DNA of 12,478 nt from JAHOYW01 sp964515915 (lineage in GTDB: Bacteria > Verrucomicrobiota > Lentisphaeria > Victivallales > Victivallaceae), in contig CAZEXM010000086.1 of assembly GCA_964515915.1 (NCBI GenBank), positions 1 to 12,478 of the forward strand, written 5' to 3'. Of the stretch, positions 1-8,084 are shown piece by piece. Position 1 is the first letter of the stretch. Every line of letters begins with the position of its first letter. The position numbers and the translations under genes are program-made. Under the pieces are notes generated by a model. It saw nothing but the letters and a program-made list of their open reading frames with translations. It did no database searches and was not told where the DNA came from.

Positions 1-172
1 GTACATGACAACACCGGGACTGAACTGAAAGTTTTCTGTTTGAATATTAAGCATTTAAAATATTCCCTTGTTCTACAGAACCGCGTAGCTGCATGCTCTT
101 AATCATTACAAAATTTGTCAACCACAAAGCTTGAGTTGATACAAATTTTAAGATATAAACAGTGTGTGCGGT
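1..172. other. Non-coding stretch left of the IS remnant
   Basis: I see no credible gene here. The minus strand has a short open frame ending at a stop at 47-49, but it has no recognisable product and no ribosome-binding site. The only structure is an AT-rich inverted repeat at 110-149, listed separately. The sequence may be intergenic DNA or decayed mobile DNA. Confidence 0.5.
110..149. repeat. AT-rich imperfect inverted repeat (hairpin)
   Basis: The arm AAAATTTGTCAAC (110-122) is answered by GTTGATACAAATTTT (135-149). This gives a 9-bp outer stem and a 4-bp inner stem, with a two-base bulge on the right arm and a 12-base loop. It is not followed by a clear T-run on either strand, so it is a poor rho-independent terminator. 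It could equally be a protein-binding palindrome or decayed IS DNA. Confidence 0.4.
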
Positions 173-209
173 TGACCCCAAAAGCTGGACCACTTGAATA
201 AATATAAAA

Positions 210-241
210 GACTCCTAATATAAATATAACAAAAAGGAGTC
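210..241 (+). promoter_or_regulatory. Hairpin covering the orfA ribosome-binding site
   Basis: GACTCCT at 210-216 is the exact reverse complement of AGGAGTC at 235-241, with an 18-base AT-rich loop between. The right arm contains AGGAG (235-239), the Shine-Dalgarno sequence, 8 bases before the ATG at 248. In an RNA that includes the IS end the ribosome-binding site would be paired. Hiding the transposase ribosome-binding site from transcripts that enter from outside is a known strategy in some IS elements such as IS10 and IS50. Its use here is inference. Confidence 0.5.
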
Positions 242-247
242 GTCAAG

Positions 248-345
248 ATGAAAAAACGTTCCGGCAGTAAATTCAAAAGTCAGGTAGCTCTGGAAGCTAT
301 TCGTGGAAACCGAACTGGTCGCAGTGTAAGGCTATTGCGAGTACT
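248..345 (+). pseudogene. IS3-family orfA fragment (transposase HTH N-terminus), truncated
   Basis: The ATG at 248 has a good ribosome-binding site (AGGAG, 8-base spacing). The first 23 or so codons read like the N-terminus of IS3-family OrfA: a basic start, then KFKSQVALEAIRG, matching the common pattern EFKAKVALEAI(K/R)G that opens the helix-turn-helix domain of the DNA-binding subunit. After about codon 24 the likeness stops: the rest of the HTH, the leucine zipper, the frameshift site and orfB are absent. The frame stays open to 520 only because it runs through the heptamer repeat and then antisense through the end of uvrA. The gene is therefore a dead fragment with no expected transposition activity. 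Confidence 0.65.
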
Positions 346-351
346 TTTTTA

Positions 352-390
352 TTCGATGTTCGATGTTGGACGTTCGATGTTCGACGTTCA
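352..390. repeat. Five tandem copies of the heptamer TTCGAYG
   Basis: Units are TTCGATG (352-358), TTCGATG (359-365), TTGGACG (366-372), TTCGATG (373-379) and TTCGACG (380-386), followed by a partial TTCA (387-390). The variation is confined to few positions and TCGA is kept in four of five units. The uvrA stop codon (388-390, read on the minus strand) lies in the partial last unit. The array separates the IS remnant from uvrA. It resembles short dispersed tandem repeats found between genes in some bacterial genomes, whose role is unknown. Confidence 0.8.
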
Positions 391-3240
391 ATTTTTTAAA
401 TATTTTTTCAAATATTGTCCTGTATATGAAGCTTTGACCTTGGCGACTTGTTCGGGTGTGCCTTTGGCGATAATCCGCCCGCCGGCTTCGCCGCCTTCCG
501 GTCCCAGATCTATTATATAATCGGCTGTTTTTATGACGTCCAGATTGTGTTCGATAACCAGAACGCTGTTGCCTTTATCGCGTAATTGAAACAGAACATC
601 AAGAAGCTGTTTAATATCCGCCAGGTGCAGACCGGTCGTTGGTTCATCAAGAATATACATAGTGTGTCCGCGCGGAATACGCGACAATTCGGACGCCAGC
701 TTGACGCGCTGCGCCTCGCCGCCTGAAAGGGTGGTTGCCGCCTGCCCTAAATGGACATAGCCCAGCCCGACATCCTGTAAAGTTTTCAGTTTGCGGAACA
801 GGGGCGGATGCGCGCTGAAAAACTCCGTCGCCTGATTAACGGTCATATCCAGAACATCGGCGATATTCTGTTTTTTGTAACGGATACTTAAAGTTTCGGC
901 GTTGAAACGTTTGCTGCCGCAGGTGGAACATTCGACATAAACGTCCGCCAGAAACTGCATCTCAATCTTTTTGATGCCGTCGCCGCGGCATGCTTCACAA
1001 CGTCCGCCTTTGACGTTGAAACTGAAACGTCCCGGTTTATAGCCGCGTATTTTTGACTCGGGCAGTTCCGCGAATAAACGCCGGATATATGCGAAAGCAT
1101 TGGTGTAAGTTGCCGGATTTGAGCGCGGCGTACGTCCAATCGGGCTCTGATCGATGATGATCGCTTTATTGATGAATTCCAATCCTTTAATGGATTTATG
1201 GGCTCCGGGCGGAGCGTCGTTGATGTCTAAATGTTTGTTCAGGGCCCGTTTCAAAATCTCGTTGATCAGGGAGCTTTTGCCTGACCCGGAAACGCCGCTT
1301 ATACAACAAAAAGTTCCCAATGGAATATCGACGTTAATATTTTTCAAATTGTTATGGCATGCGCCTTTAATGCTTATTTTTTCGCCGCTTCCCCTGCCGC
1401 GTTTAGCGGGCAGGGCAAGGGATTTTTTGCCGGATAAATATTGTCCGGTTAAAGATTTTGAGTTGGCCTGGACTTGTTTCGGGGTTCCCTGCGCGACTAT
1501 TTCACCGCCGTGCCGTCCTGCCCCGGGGCCTAAATCAAGCACATGATCCGCCCGTAAAATTGTGTCGAGGTCGTGTTCCACCACAATTACGGTATTGCCA
1601 ATGTCGCGCAAAGTGATTAAAGTGTCCAGTAAGCGGCCATTATCGCGCTGGTGCAGGCCGATGCTTGGTTCGTCAAGAATGTACAGCACCCCGACCAGTC
1701 CGCAACCCAGTTGAGTCGCTAAACGAATGCGCTGCGCTTCTCCGCCGGAAAGCGAACTGCTTTGCCGGTCCAGCGTCAGGTAGGACAAGCCGACATTATT
1801 CAAAAAACCGAGACGTGATTTAATTTCGCGCACAACTTCAGCGGCAATAATTTGCGCTTCCCTGCCCAGTTTCAGGTTTTTAAAAAATTCATAAGCTTTT
1901 TCAATATGCAAAGCGTTAAGTTCATTAATTGCCAAACCGCCAATCGTCACCGCCAGGCTGACCGGATTAAGCCTGGCGCCCCGGCAGTCAGGACAAAGCC
2001 GCGGACTTAAATATTTGCGTAAACGTTCGCGCACCGATTCACTTTCAGTTTCTTCCAGGCGGCGCTGCATATTCAGCAGAACCCCTTCAAAAGGCTTGCT
2101 CCATAGATGTTTACGTCCGCGAATGGTGTAGGTGAATTCGATATTTTCCTCGGTCCCGAATAAAATGGCTTCACGGACTTCGGGAGCTAAATCCTTAAAG
2201 GGGCGGGTTAACATATCCGGACAATTCAAGTGTTCGGAGAGTTTACGCAGGAGCATGTTATAATAAATGATCAAGCGCCGGGGGCCGCGCCGCCAGCCGG
2301 GAATCGCGCCTTTACGAATAGATAAAGTATCATCAGGAACCACCAGTTCGGGGCTCATTATCATCAAAGCGCCTAAGCCGGAGCATTTTTTACACGCCCC
2401 GTAAGGGCTGTTGAAAGAAAAATTCCGCGGCAGAAGCTGCGCGAAAGAAATTTTGCAGTCAAGACAGGCCAGATGTTCGCTGATTTGTTCTTCAAGCCAT
2501 TGCTTGCCGCCCGTTTCAGGGTTTTCGAGCAGCACGGTCAGGACTCCACTGCCATGCTTCAGGGCCAGTTCAATGGAATCACTCAAGCGGGCGGAATCCA
2601 TTCTGCCGGAAATCAAACGGTCGACAAGGGCTTCGATTGTGTGTCGTTTATTTTTATCCAGGTCAATAATATCTTCATCCAGGACAACAAATTTACCGTC
2701 AATCCTTGCCCGGACAAAGCCTTCCGCTCCGATTTCTTCAAGGACTTCGCGATGTTCGCCTTTGCGCCCGCTCACCATGGGCGCGAGCAGCATTAATTTG
2801 CGTCCTTCGGGGTAGGCCAGGATTTTTTCACAAATAGTCTGGGCGGATTGCGAATGGAGTTCTTTGCCGCATTTCGGACAATGGGCGATGCCGGTATGCG
2901 CATACAGCAGGCGCAGGTAATCGTAAATTTCAGTAACCGTCGCCACCGTCGAACGCGGACTGGAACCGGCGGAACGCTGTTCAATGGCAATCGCCGGGGA
3001 AAGTCCTTCGATGTGTTCGACTTTAGGTTTCTGCATGCGGTCAAGAAACTGGCGGGCGTAGGCGGAAAGGCTTTCGACATAGCGGCGCTGTCCCTCGGCG
3101 TACAAGGTGTCAAAAGCCAGAGAAGATTTTCCCGAACCACTCAGCCCGGTTATCACCGTCAATTTATCGCGCGGAATTTCGACATCAATATTTTTTAAAT
3201 TGTGCTGACACGCACCTTTTATATAAATATTTTTAAACAC
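388..3240 (-). CDS. uvrA: Excinuclease ABC subunit A (UvrA)
   Basis: UvrA is the damage-sensing ATPase of nucleotide excision repair. As a dimer it loads UvrB onto distorted DNA, after which UvrC makes the incisions. At 950 residues it is full length for the short (about 940-residue) form. Two ABC cassettes are visible: Walker A GLSGSGKSS (32-40) and GVSGSGKSS (649-657), LSGGEAQR signatures at 497-504 and 838-845, and Walker B ILDEP at 521-525 and 863-867. Zinc-binding cysteine pairs lie at 259/262 with 283/286, and at 748/751 with 771/774, so both zinc modules look intact. The start is GTG at 3240, with AAGG seven bases upstream; an in-frame stop lies just upstream. An overlapping ATG two bases earlier is in another frame. 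It follows lnt by 29 bases and is probably co-transcribed with it. No LexA-type palindrome is seen in that gap. Confidence 0.97.
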   Translation of the reverse strand: MFKNIYIKGACQHNLKNIDVEIPRDKLTVITGLSGSGKSSLAFDTLYAEGQRRYVESLSAYARQFLDRMQKPKVEHIEGLSPAIAIEQRSAGSSPRSTVATVTEIYDYLRLLYAHTGIAHCPKCGKELHSQSAQTICEKILAYPEGRKLMLLAPMVSGRKGEHREVLEEIGAEGFVRARIDGKFVVLDEDIIDLDKNKRHTIEALVDRLISGRMDSARLSDSIELALKHGSGVLTVLLENPETGGKQWLEEQISEHLACLDCKISFAQLLPRNFSFNSPYGACKKCSGLGALMIMSPELVVPDDTLSIRKGAIPGWRRGPRRLIIYYNMLLRKLSEHLNCPDMLTRPFKDLAPEVREAILFGTEENIEFTYTIRGRKHLWSKPFEGVLLNMQRRLEETESESVRERLRKYLSPRLCPDCRGARLNPVSLAVTIGGLAINELNALHIEKAYEFFKNLKLGREAQIIAAEVVREIKSRLGFLNNVGLSYLTLDRQSSSLSGGEAQRIRLATQLGCGLVGVLYILDEPSIGLHQRDNGRLLDTLITLRDIGNTVIVVEHDLDTILRADHVLDLGPGAGRHGGEIVAQGTPKQVQANSKSLTGQYLSGKKSLALPAKRGRGSGEKISIKGACHNNLKNINVDIPLGTFCCISGVSGSGKSSLINEILKRALNKHLDINDAPPGAHKSIKGLEFINKAIIIDQSPIGRTPRSNPATYTNAFAYIRRLFAELPESKIRGYKPGRFSFNVKGGRCEACRGDGIKKIEMQFLADVYVECSTCGSKRFNAETLSIRYKKQNIADVLDMTVNQATEFFSAHPPLFRKLKTLQDVGLGYVHLGQAATTLSGGEAQRVKLASELSRIPRGHTMYILDEPTTGLHLADIKQLLDVLFQLRDKGNSVLVIEHNLDVIKTADYIIDLGPEGGEAGGRIIAKGTPEQVAKVKASYTGQYLKKYLKN

Positions 3241-3269
3241 ATTAAAACCTTGTGATTAATACTTTACTA

Positions 3270-5036
3270 TTATTGTTTCTTACCATCTCCCGCAAACTTC
3301 GCCATCAATATCTGCTTGCGCCGGCGCCAGTTCAGGACGGTGATGGTCATTCCCAGCAAAACCGCAAACCAGCACAAATTCAAAAATACATTGCCGTATC
3401 TGGCATAAAATGTTAATTCCGGCTTGACTGGCACTTTGACTCTTATAACGCCGGCGCGCCTACCTCTGACTTCCGGGGCGGCAATCATTTTGCCGCTTAT
3501 GGAAGACTTCTTTTGGAACAGACAATCGGAAATAGAACCGTCAGGCAGAATCAGACAACTGGCGCTGTTGTTGCCGCAGCGCAGCATCGACAAACCGGTT
3601 TCGATTGTACGAAAAACACAATTGGCTAAATGTTGTTCAGGTTCGGAACTGGCCGGGTACCAGGCGTCATTGGTGATTACCAGCAGCAAATTGGCATTAT
3701 CCAGAAGCTCGCGCCGGGAAATATACGCGAAGATATCCTCAAAACAAATACTTATTCCGGCACGTACTCCAGGCAGGATTTCCAAAGGGCTGAAGCTTTT
3801 GCCGGGAACTAAATCCCGGTTCATGTCAATACGTTTGACTATCCATTCCGGCAGGTATTTGCGGAAAGGCACGTATTCCCCGAAAGGCACCCGCTGGATT
3901 TTGTTATACCGGCTTTCGGGGCGGCCGTCAGTGCCCAGTAAAAGTGCGCTGTTGGTGATGCCGGGAAGACGTTTTGAGCCCGGCGGCAAATTTTCAAAAT
4001 CGATAGTTCCAATCAACATGGGTAATTTTGAGTATTTTATCAAATCAGATAAACGCCGGCGGTAATCCAAACTCAGCCAGCCGGCGGCGCGATACGGGAA
4101 AGGCGTGGCGGTTTCCGGCCAGATAATAATGTCCGGCGCAGATTTTTCGGCAATGAGCTCATATGACATCTTCAGATAAACGTCCATGGCTTCCCTGGCT
4201 TCTGCCTGAGTCGCCATGCGCCGCTGCGAAATATCACCTTGAATCAGTCCCGCGTTGAATTCAATACCTGCCTGCGGAGCTTCCTTCCGCCGGTAACTGT
4301 ATGCCCCGATACTGCTGACTGCCAAAACCAGAAGCAGGGAAATATAAAAAGGGTAGGCCTGGGAAAATTTTGTTCGTGTTTTCAAGGCTTTAAAGCGGTC
4401 TTTAAACGCGATTGCCAAAGTTACATTAATTAAAACAATAAGGAAACTGACTCCGTAAGTTCCGGTTACAGAACAAATCTGGATCAGGGAGAGATTCCGC
4501 CATTGACTTACCGCCACGTAGTTCCAGGGCAGTAATCTTGAGCGAAACCATTCCGTAATACACCACCACGCCGCAAGCGTTACAGCATAAAAAAATGTTT
4601 TCAAAGCGGATTTCGGGATAAAATTTTGAACCGCGCTGTAACCTTGAAGCTGAATAGCGTTGGGAATGAGTATTCCGCGCCGCAAAACGGGCGGCAAAAA
4701 CGCCCAGGCCGCTGGAAACAATGCCAGTATCGGTGCGATAAGGAAAGGTATAAGCGGATCGATTTCACGAAGCCAGTAAAAACCGGTGAACGCCCAGCCC
4801 AAACCCCATAAAAAGCCGCTGAAAGCCGCCCGTCCGGGACTCTGTTCCGAACAAATCCAGAATAAGGGGATCAGTGCAATCCAGGCCAGTGCGCTCCAGT
4901 TTAACGGCGGCACGGCCGCGGACATTAACATGCCTGCTGAAATCAAAATAATGACTTTGCCGATTCGTGTCGTCCAGCGGACACGCCATGCTTCATTGCC
5001 GGAACGCGAGTGTTTTTGTTCTTCTTTTGATGCCAT
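3270..5036 (-). CDS. lnt: Apolipoprotein N-acyltransferase (Lnt)
   Basis: Lnt is an inner-membrane enzyme that adds the third acyl chain to the N-terminal cysteine of lipoproteins, the last step of lipoprotein maturation in diderm bacteria. Hydrophobic segments lie at roughly 27-43, 47-61, 72-88, 94-118, 148-160, 183-210 and 230-245, with a C-terminal anchor near 550-568. Between them is a nitrilase-type domain with the expected triad: E308 in WPETAT, K379 in YNK before PFGEYVP, and C431 in ISICFED. The protein has 588 residues against about 510 in E. coli. Extra length includes a polar N-terminal extension of about 25 residues and a stretch at 118-147 between membrane segments. The ATG at 5036 has a distant GGGA upstream, so the start could lie further in. 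It leads the probable lnt-uvrA transcript. It is consistent with the lipoprotein gene encoded at 10018. Confidence 0.95.
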   Translation of the reverse strand: MASKEEQKHSRSGNEAWRVRWTTRIGKVIILISAGMLMSAAVPPLNWSALAWIALIPLFWICSEQSPGRAAFSGFLWGLGWAFTGFYWLREIDPLIPFLIAPILALFPAAWAFLPPVLRRGILIPNAIQLQGYSAVQNFIPKSALKTFFYAVTLAAWWCITEWFRSRLLPWNYVAVSQWRNLSLIQICSVTGTYGVSFLIVLINVTLAIAFKDRFKALKTRTKFSQAYPFYISLLLVLAVSSIGAYSYRRKEAPQAGIEFNAGLIQGDISQRRMATQAEAREAMDVYLKMSYELIAEKSAPDIIIWPETATPFPYRAAGWLSLDYRRRLSDLIKYSKLPMLIGTIDFENLPPGSKRLPGITNSALLLGTDGRPESRYNKIQRVPFGEYVPFRKYLPEWIVKRIDMNRDLVPGKSFSPLEILPGVRAGISICFEDIFAYISRRELLDNANLLLVITNDAWYPASSEPEQHLANCVFRTIETGLSMLRCGNNSASCLILPDGSISDCLFQKKSSISGKMIAAPEVRGRRAGVIRVKVPVKPELTFYARYGNVFLNLCWFAVLLGMTITVLNWRRRKQILMAKFAGDGKKQ

Positions 5037-5092
5037 TTTAATTTCATTTCCCTGCTGAATCCGTTTTCCTGTTGAAATTAGTTTAGTTTAAT

Positions 5093-5120
5093 TTGGAATT
5101 TATTCAATTAAAGTTATATT
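5093..5120 (+). promoter_or_regulatory. Possible nadB promoter
   Basis: TTGGAA (5093-5098) and TATATT (5115-5120) are separated by 16 bases, a fair sigma-70 pair about 50 bases before the nadB start. No NadR/NiaR-type operator could be recognised. The AT-richness of the region limits confidence. Confidence 0.35.
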
Positions 5121-5146
5121 ATATTTCGAATTAATAACTAATTAAA
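5118..5146 (-). promoter_or_regulatory. Possible lnt promoter
   Basis: On the minus strand TATAAT (5123 to 5118) is preceded, 17 bases upstream, by TTTAAT (5146 to 5141). The -10 is a perfect match to the sigma-70 consensus but the -35 is weak, and the region is so AT-rich that chance matches are expected. The -10 overlaps that of the proposed nadB promoter. Confidence 0.3.
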
Positions 5147-5169
5147 TCCCCTGTGGAGCATATCAACTC

Positions 5170-6813
5170 ATGAAAGCCAGTGACTGTCTTGAATTTGATC
5201 ATATCGTTATCGGCAGCGGAGTTGCGGGACTTTCTTCGGCTTTATATTTAGCTGAAGCCGGGGGTACGGTCGCCGTTATTACCAAAAGCGATATTGATGA
5301 CTGCAATACGATACTTGCTCAAGGCGGCATTGCCTGTGTTCTCGATAAAAAAGATACTTTTGACGCTCACCTTCAGGATACCCTTTACGCCGGTGCCGGG
5401 CTCTGCAAAGAAGATGTCGCCAGAAAGATTATTGAAACCGGGCCGGAAGTTATCCACGAATTTATTTCCAGGGGAGCTCATTTCACCACTCGCGGCGAAC
5501 TGGGCGGAAAAACTAAAAAAAATGAATTTGATTTGGGCCGGGAGGGCGGGCATTCACAGCGGCGGGTTCTGCACGCCGGCGATATAAGCGGCGAAGAAAT
5601 TGAACGCGTCCTGGTAAAATCATGTCTTGCTGATGACAAAATTAAGATATTTAAAAACCATATTTCCATCGATTTAATTATAAACCGGCAAAGCGGACAA
5701 AAACCCGGACACTGCGTCGGCGTTTATGCTCTGGACCACGATCATAAAATCGTCAGGACTTTCCACGGACTGACGACGACAATCGCGACCGGCGGCAATG
5801 GTAAAGTCTATCTTTACACCAGCAATCCTGATATTGCCTGTGGCGCCGGGGTCGCGATGGGCTACCGGGCCGGCGCTAAAATCGCAAATATGGAATTCAT
5901 TCAATTTCATCCGACTATTTTGTATGACCCGAGTATTCGTTCATTCCTGATCAGTGAAGCCGTTCGCGGGGAAGGCGCGGTATTGAAATCTTACAATAAG
6001 CAAGGCAGACTGGTCTCGTTTATGAAGAAATACCACCCGATGAAAAGTCTCGCTCCGCGGGATGTGGTTGCCCGGGCTATTGACAGTGAAATGAAGCGTT
6101 CGGGACAGGAATGCGTCTATTTGGATATTACCCGGCGTAATGAAGAAACCCTGCGGCGGCGTTTCCCGAATATTTTCAGGAAATGTCTCGAAGCCGGCGT
6201 AAATATGGCCAAAGATCCTGTTCCGGTGGTTCCCGCGGCGCATTATTCCTGCGGCGGAGTATTGACCGATGTTAACGGCGCCACGGAAATTCCCGGATTA
6301 TACGCGGTCGGGGAAGCGGCCTGTACCGGTTTGCACGGAGCCAACCGTTTGGCCAGCAACAGCCTGCTCGAAGCAATGGTCGTTGCTAAATTATCTTCTC
6401 AAGATATTTATCAAAAGCTAAAGACGCTCAAAACCCTGTCTTATGACACGGACATCCCGGGCTGGACCTGCGGTAACGCGACGGATTCAGACGAATTAGT
6501 GGTAATTTCTCATAACTGGGATGAAATTCGTCACTTCATGTGGGATTATGTCGGGATTTTCAGGACCAGCAAACGTTTACAGCGGGCCAAGGCCAGAATA
6601 AAACTGATACGTAAGGAAATCGAAAAATATTACTGGGATTTCCTTGTTACTCCGGATTTAATTGAATTACGCAATATTGCCTCCACCGCGGAAATAATCA
6701 TTGATTCCGCTTTGAGCCGCAAGGAGAGCCGCGGCTTGAATTTTAATGCGGATTATCCATGTCGCGATGTGGAACTGGATTGCGTTGACACTATTGTTCA
6801 GCGGAAGTTTTAG
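5170..6813 (+). CDS. nadB: L-aspartate oxidase (NadB)
   Basis: NadB is the FAD enzyme that oxidises L-aspartate to iminoaspartate, which NadA then condenses into quinolinate for de novo NAD synthesis. The FAD-binding motif GSGVAG is at 15-20. Family segments follow in order: NTILAQGGIA (46-55), EGGHSQRRVLHAGD (125-138), FIQFHPT (243-249), LISEAVRGEGA (260-270), LAPRDVVARAID (294-305), HYSCGGV (358-364) and GLHGANRLASNSLLEA (387-402). H247, R297, H358 and R393 occupy the positions of substrate-binding or catalytic residues of NadB relative to fumarate reductase and SdhA flavoproteins. The C-terminal helical domain is present. At 547 residues it is a normal length. GGAG at 5155-5158 is an 11-base-spaced ribosome-binding site. 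NadA and NadC are not in the window. The next gene starts 2 bases after its stop. Confidence 0.96.
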   Translation: MKASDCLEFDHIVIGSGVAGLSSALYLAEAGGTVAVITKSDIDDCNTILAQGGIACVLDKKDTFDAHLQDTLYAGAGLCKEDVARKIIETGPEVIHEFISRGAHFTTRGELGGKTKKNEFDLGREGGHSQRRVLHAGDISGEEIERVLVKSCLADDKIKIFKNHISIDLIINRQSGQKPGHCVGVYALDHDHKIVRTFHGLTTTIATGGNGKVYLYTSNPDIACGAGVAMGYRAGAKIANMEFIQFHPTILYDPSIRSFLISEAVRGEGAVLKSYNKQGRLVSFMKKYHPMKSLAPRDVVARAIDSEMKRSGQECVYLDITRRNEETLRRRFPNIFRKCLEAGVNMAKDPVPVVPAAHYSCGGVLTDVNGATEIPGLYAVGEAACTGLHGANRLASNSLLEAMVVAKLSSQDIYQKLKTLKTLSYDTDIPGWTCGNATDSDELVVISHNWDEIRHFMWDYVGIFRTSKRLQRAKARIKLIRKEIEKYYWDFLVTPDLIELRNIASTAEIIIDSALSRKESRGLNFNADYPCRDVELDCVDTIVQRKF

Positions 6814-6815
6814 CT

Positions 6816-8060
6816 ATGCGCGATAATCTAGTTGTTTCAAAACCTATATATAATATTGTTAAAAAATTGCAGGATGGCGGTTTCGCGGCCTATATCGTCG
6901 GCGGCGCTATTCGTGATTTGATGCTTGAGCGTGAGCCCAAGGATTATGATATCTCCACTTCGGCGACTCCTGAAGAAATCCGCGCGGTTTTCGGACGCCG
7001 GAGCGCTAGAATTATTGGCAAACGTTTCCGTCTGGTTCATGTCCGCGTCGGAAGAGAAATTATCGAAATCAGCACTTTTCGCCGCAGTCCGGATTCTACC
7101 GGGCAGATATCCGGCAAAGCGCGAAACAAGCCCGTTCCCGAAAATATGATCTTCCGGGACAATGACTTCGGCAGCGCCGAAGAGGATGCCTGGCGGCGGG
7201 ATTTCACTGTGAACGCTTTGTTCTATGATCCGGTACGCGACGATTTGATTGACTACACCGGCTGCGGAATTGATGATATGCATGCCGGAATCGTTCGCGC
7301 TATCGGCGAACCGGAACTGCGCTTCGAAGAAGACCCGGTCAGAATATTACGCGCCTTGAAACTTGTCGGCCAATATGCTTTTACATTCGACGCCAAAACT
7401 GAAGTTGCGGTTCGCGGCCACGGAAATTTAATCCTGCATGCCGCGGCCTCAAGGCTTTCCCTGGAAATGGAAAAAATCCTTAAAAACGCTTATTGCGATG
7501 GTATTTTTACCGCCTTTCATGATTATGGTTTTTTGCAGTACTGCCTGCCTTATCTGGAAGCAAACTGGAATTCACCGGCGAGAACTTATGCCATACAGCT
7601 TTTAGCGGAACGCAACAATCACGTTTTACAGGGAAGCTACCGCAACAGTATTTCCCTTGCCATGGCAGTTATGGCTCTTCCATTTGTCGAGGCCGAAACA
7701 GGTTTTGGACAGCACGGCAGGCTCTGGGCAAAAGATCATACGGCAAGTGCGAATATCCGCCGCGTTATAAGCGACGTTTTCCAGCCGCATAATATGATTA
7801 AGCGCCTGGCGCTTTCCGCTCAAAACATCCTCAGCTTCCAGCCGGATTTTTTCAATCCGGATAAAAACCCCGGAAAGCTGCTCCATTCCCAGGGCTACGA
7901 ACACGCGCGGGAAGTACTGATGCTGCAGAATGCTGTTCTTTGGCATGATGAAGCTCTTGTCGCCAAATGGCCCAAAGCAACGGCGACAAATAAACGTCAT
8001 CGCCACAGTTCCCGTAAACGCCCGAAAAAACGCCGGCATCGACCCAAAAATGAAAACTGA
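6816..8060 (+). CDS. pcnB: Poly(A) polymerase / class II nucleotidyltransferase, PcnB type
   Basis: This is a class II template-independent RNA nucleotidyltransferase, acting in the cytoplasm to add A (poly(A) polymerase) or CCA to RNA 3' ends. The catalytic core shows YIVGGAIRD (26-34), the metal-binding pair in KDYDIST (D43, D45), IIGKRFRLVHV (66-76), RRDFTVNAL (127-135) and EEDPVRILRA (171-180). The FRLVHV segment and the basic C-terminal tail (about 393-414, mostly Lys, Arg and His) favour PcnB over a CCA enzyme, because E. coli PcnB ends in a similar tail. Homologues in some phyla are nevertheless CCA-adding, and a single residue choice cannot settle it. It begins 2 bases after nadB and has no strong ribosome-binding site of its own, so translation is probably coupled to nadB. 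It is convergent with the next gene, 24 bases away. Confidence 0.85.
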   Translation: MRDNLVVSKPIYNIVKKLQDGGFAAYIVGGAIRDLMLEREPKDYDISTSATPEEIRAVFGRRSARIIGKRFRLVHVRVGREIIEISTFRRSPDSTGQISGKARNKPVPENMIFRDNDFGSAEEDAWRRDFTVNALFYDPVRDDLIDYTGCGIDDMHAGIVRAIGEPELRFEEDPVRILRALKLVGQYAFTFDAKTEVAVRGHGNLILHAAASRLSLEMEKILKNAYCDGIFTAFHDYGFLQYCLPYLEANWNSPARTYAIQLLAERNNHVLQGSYRNSISLAMAVMALPFVEAETGFGQHGRLWAKDHTASANIRRVISDVFQPHNMIKRLALSAQNILSFQPDFFNPDKNPGKLLHSQGYEHAREVLMLQNAVLWHDEALVAKWPKATATNKRHRHSSRKRPKKRRHRPKNEN

Positions 8061-8084
8061 TTTAATGGTGCGAATAGAAACATG

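Larger units (their letters stand above)
173..345 (+). mobile_element. Left-end remnant of an IS3-type insertion sequence
   Basis: The element begins with TGACCCCAAAAGCTGGAC at 173-190 and continues through CACTTG to 196. This resembles the terminal inverted repeats of IS3-family elements, many of which start TGACCCC. About 50 bases inside lies the start of an orfA-like gene at 248. Only this left end survives: homology to orfA fades near position 320, and by 352 the sequence is a heptamer repeat that abuts uvrA. No second terminal repeat, orfB or DDE domain is present. The right boundary given is approximate. The family assignment rests on the terminal sequence and the orfA N-terminus, without a database search. 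Confidence 0.65.

Noticed and set aside
47..172. Minus-strand open frame of about 40 codons left of the IS remnant
   Set aside because: It has no recognisable motif, no clear start signal and a length expected by chance.
248..520. A 90-codon plus-strand open frame as an intact gene
   Set aside because: Only the first 23 or so codons look like a real protein (IS orfA). The rest reads through the heptamer repeat and then antisense to the end of uvrA.
3241..3269. A LexA/SOS box before uvrA
   Set aside because: The 29-base gap to lnt contains no palindromic operator of a known LexA type.
3424..4065. A 213-codon plus-strand frame opposite lnt
   Set aside because: It lies wholly antisense to the well-supported nitrilase domain of lnt, and its translation resembles no protein family.
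6837..7283. A 148-codon minus-strand frame opposite pcnB
   Set aside because: It is antisense to the conserved catalytic core of pcnB, with no recognisable product.
7626..8039. A 137-codon minus-strand frame opposite the 3' part of pcnB
   Set aside because: It is a shadow of the pcnB reading frame with no family features and no independent ribosome-binding site.
8061..8084. A bidirectional terminator between the convergent pcnB and GGQ genes
   Set aside because: The 24-base gap and its edges contain no stem with adjoining T-runs.
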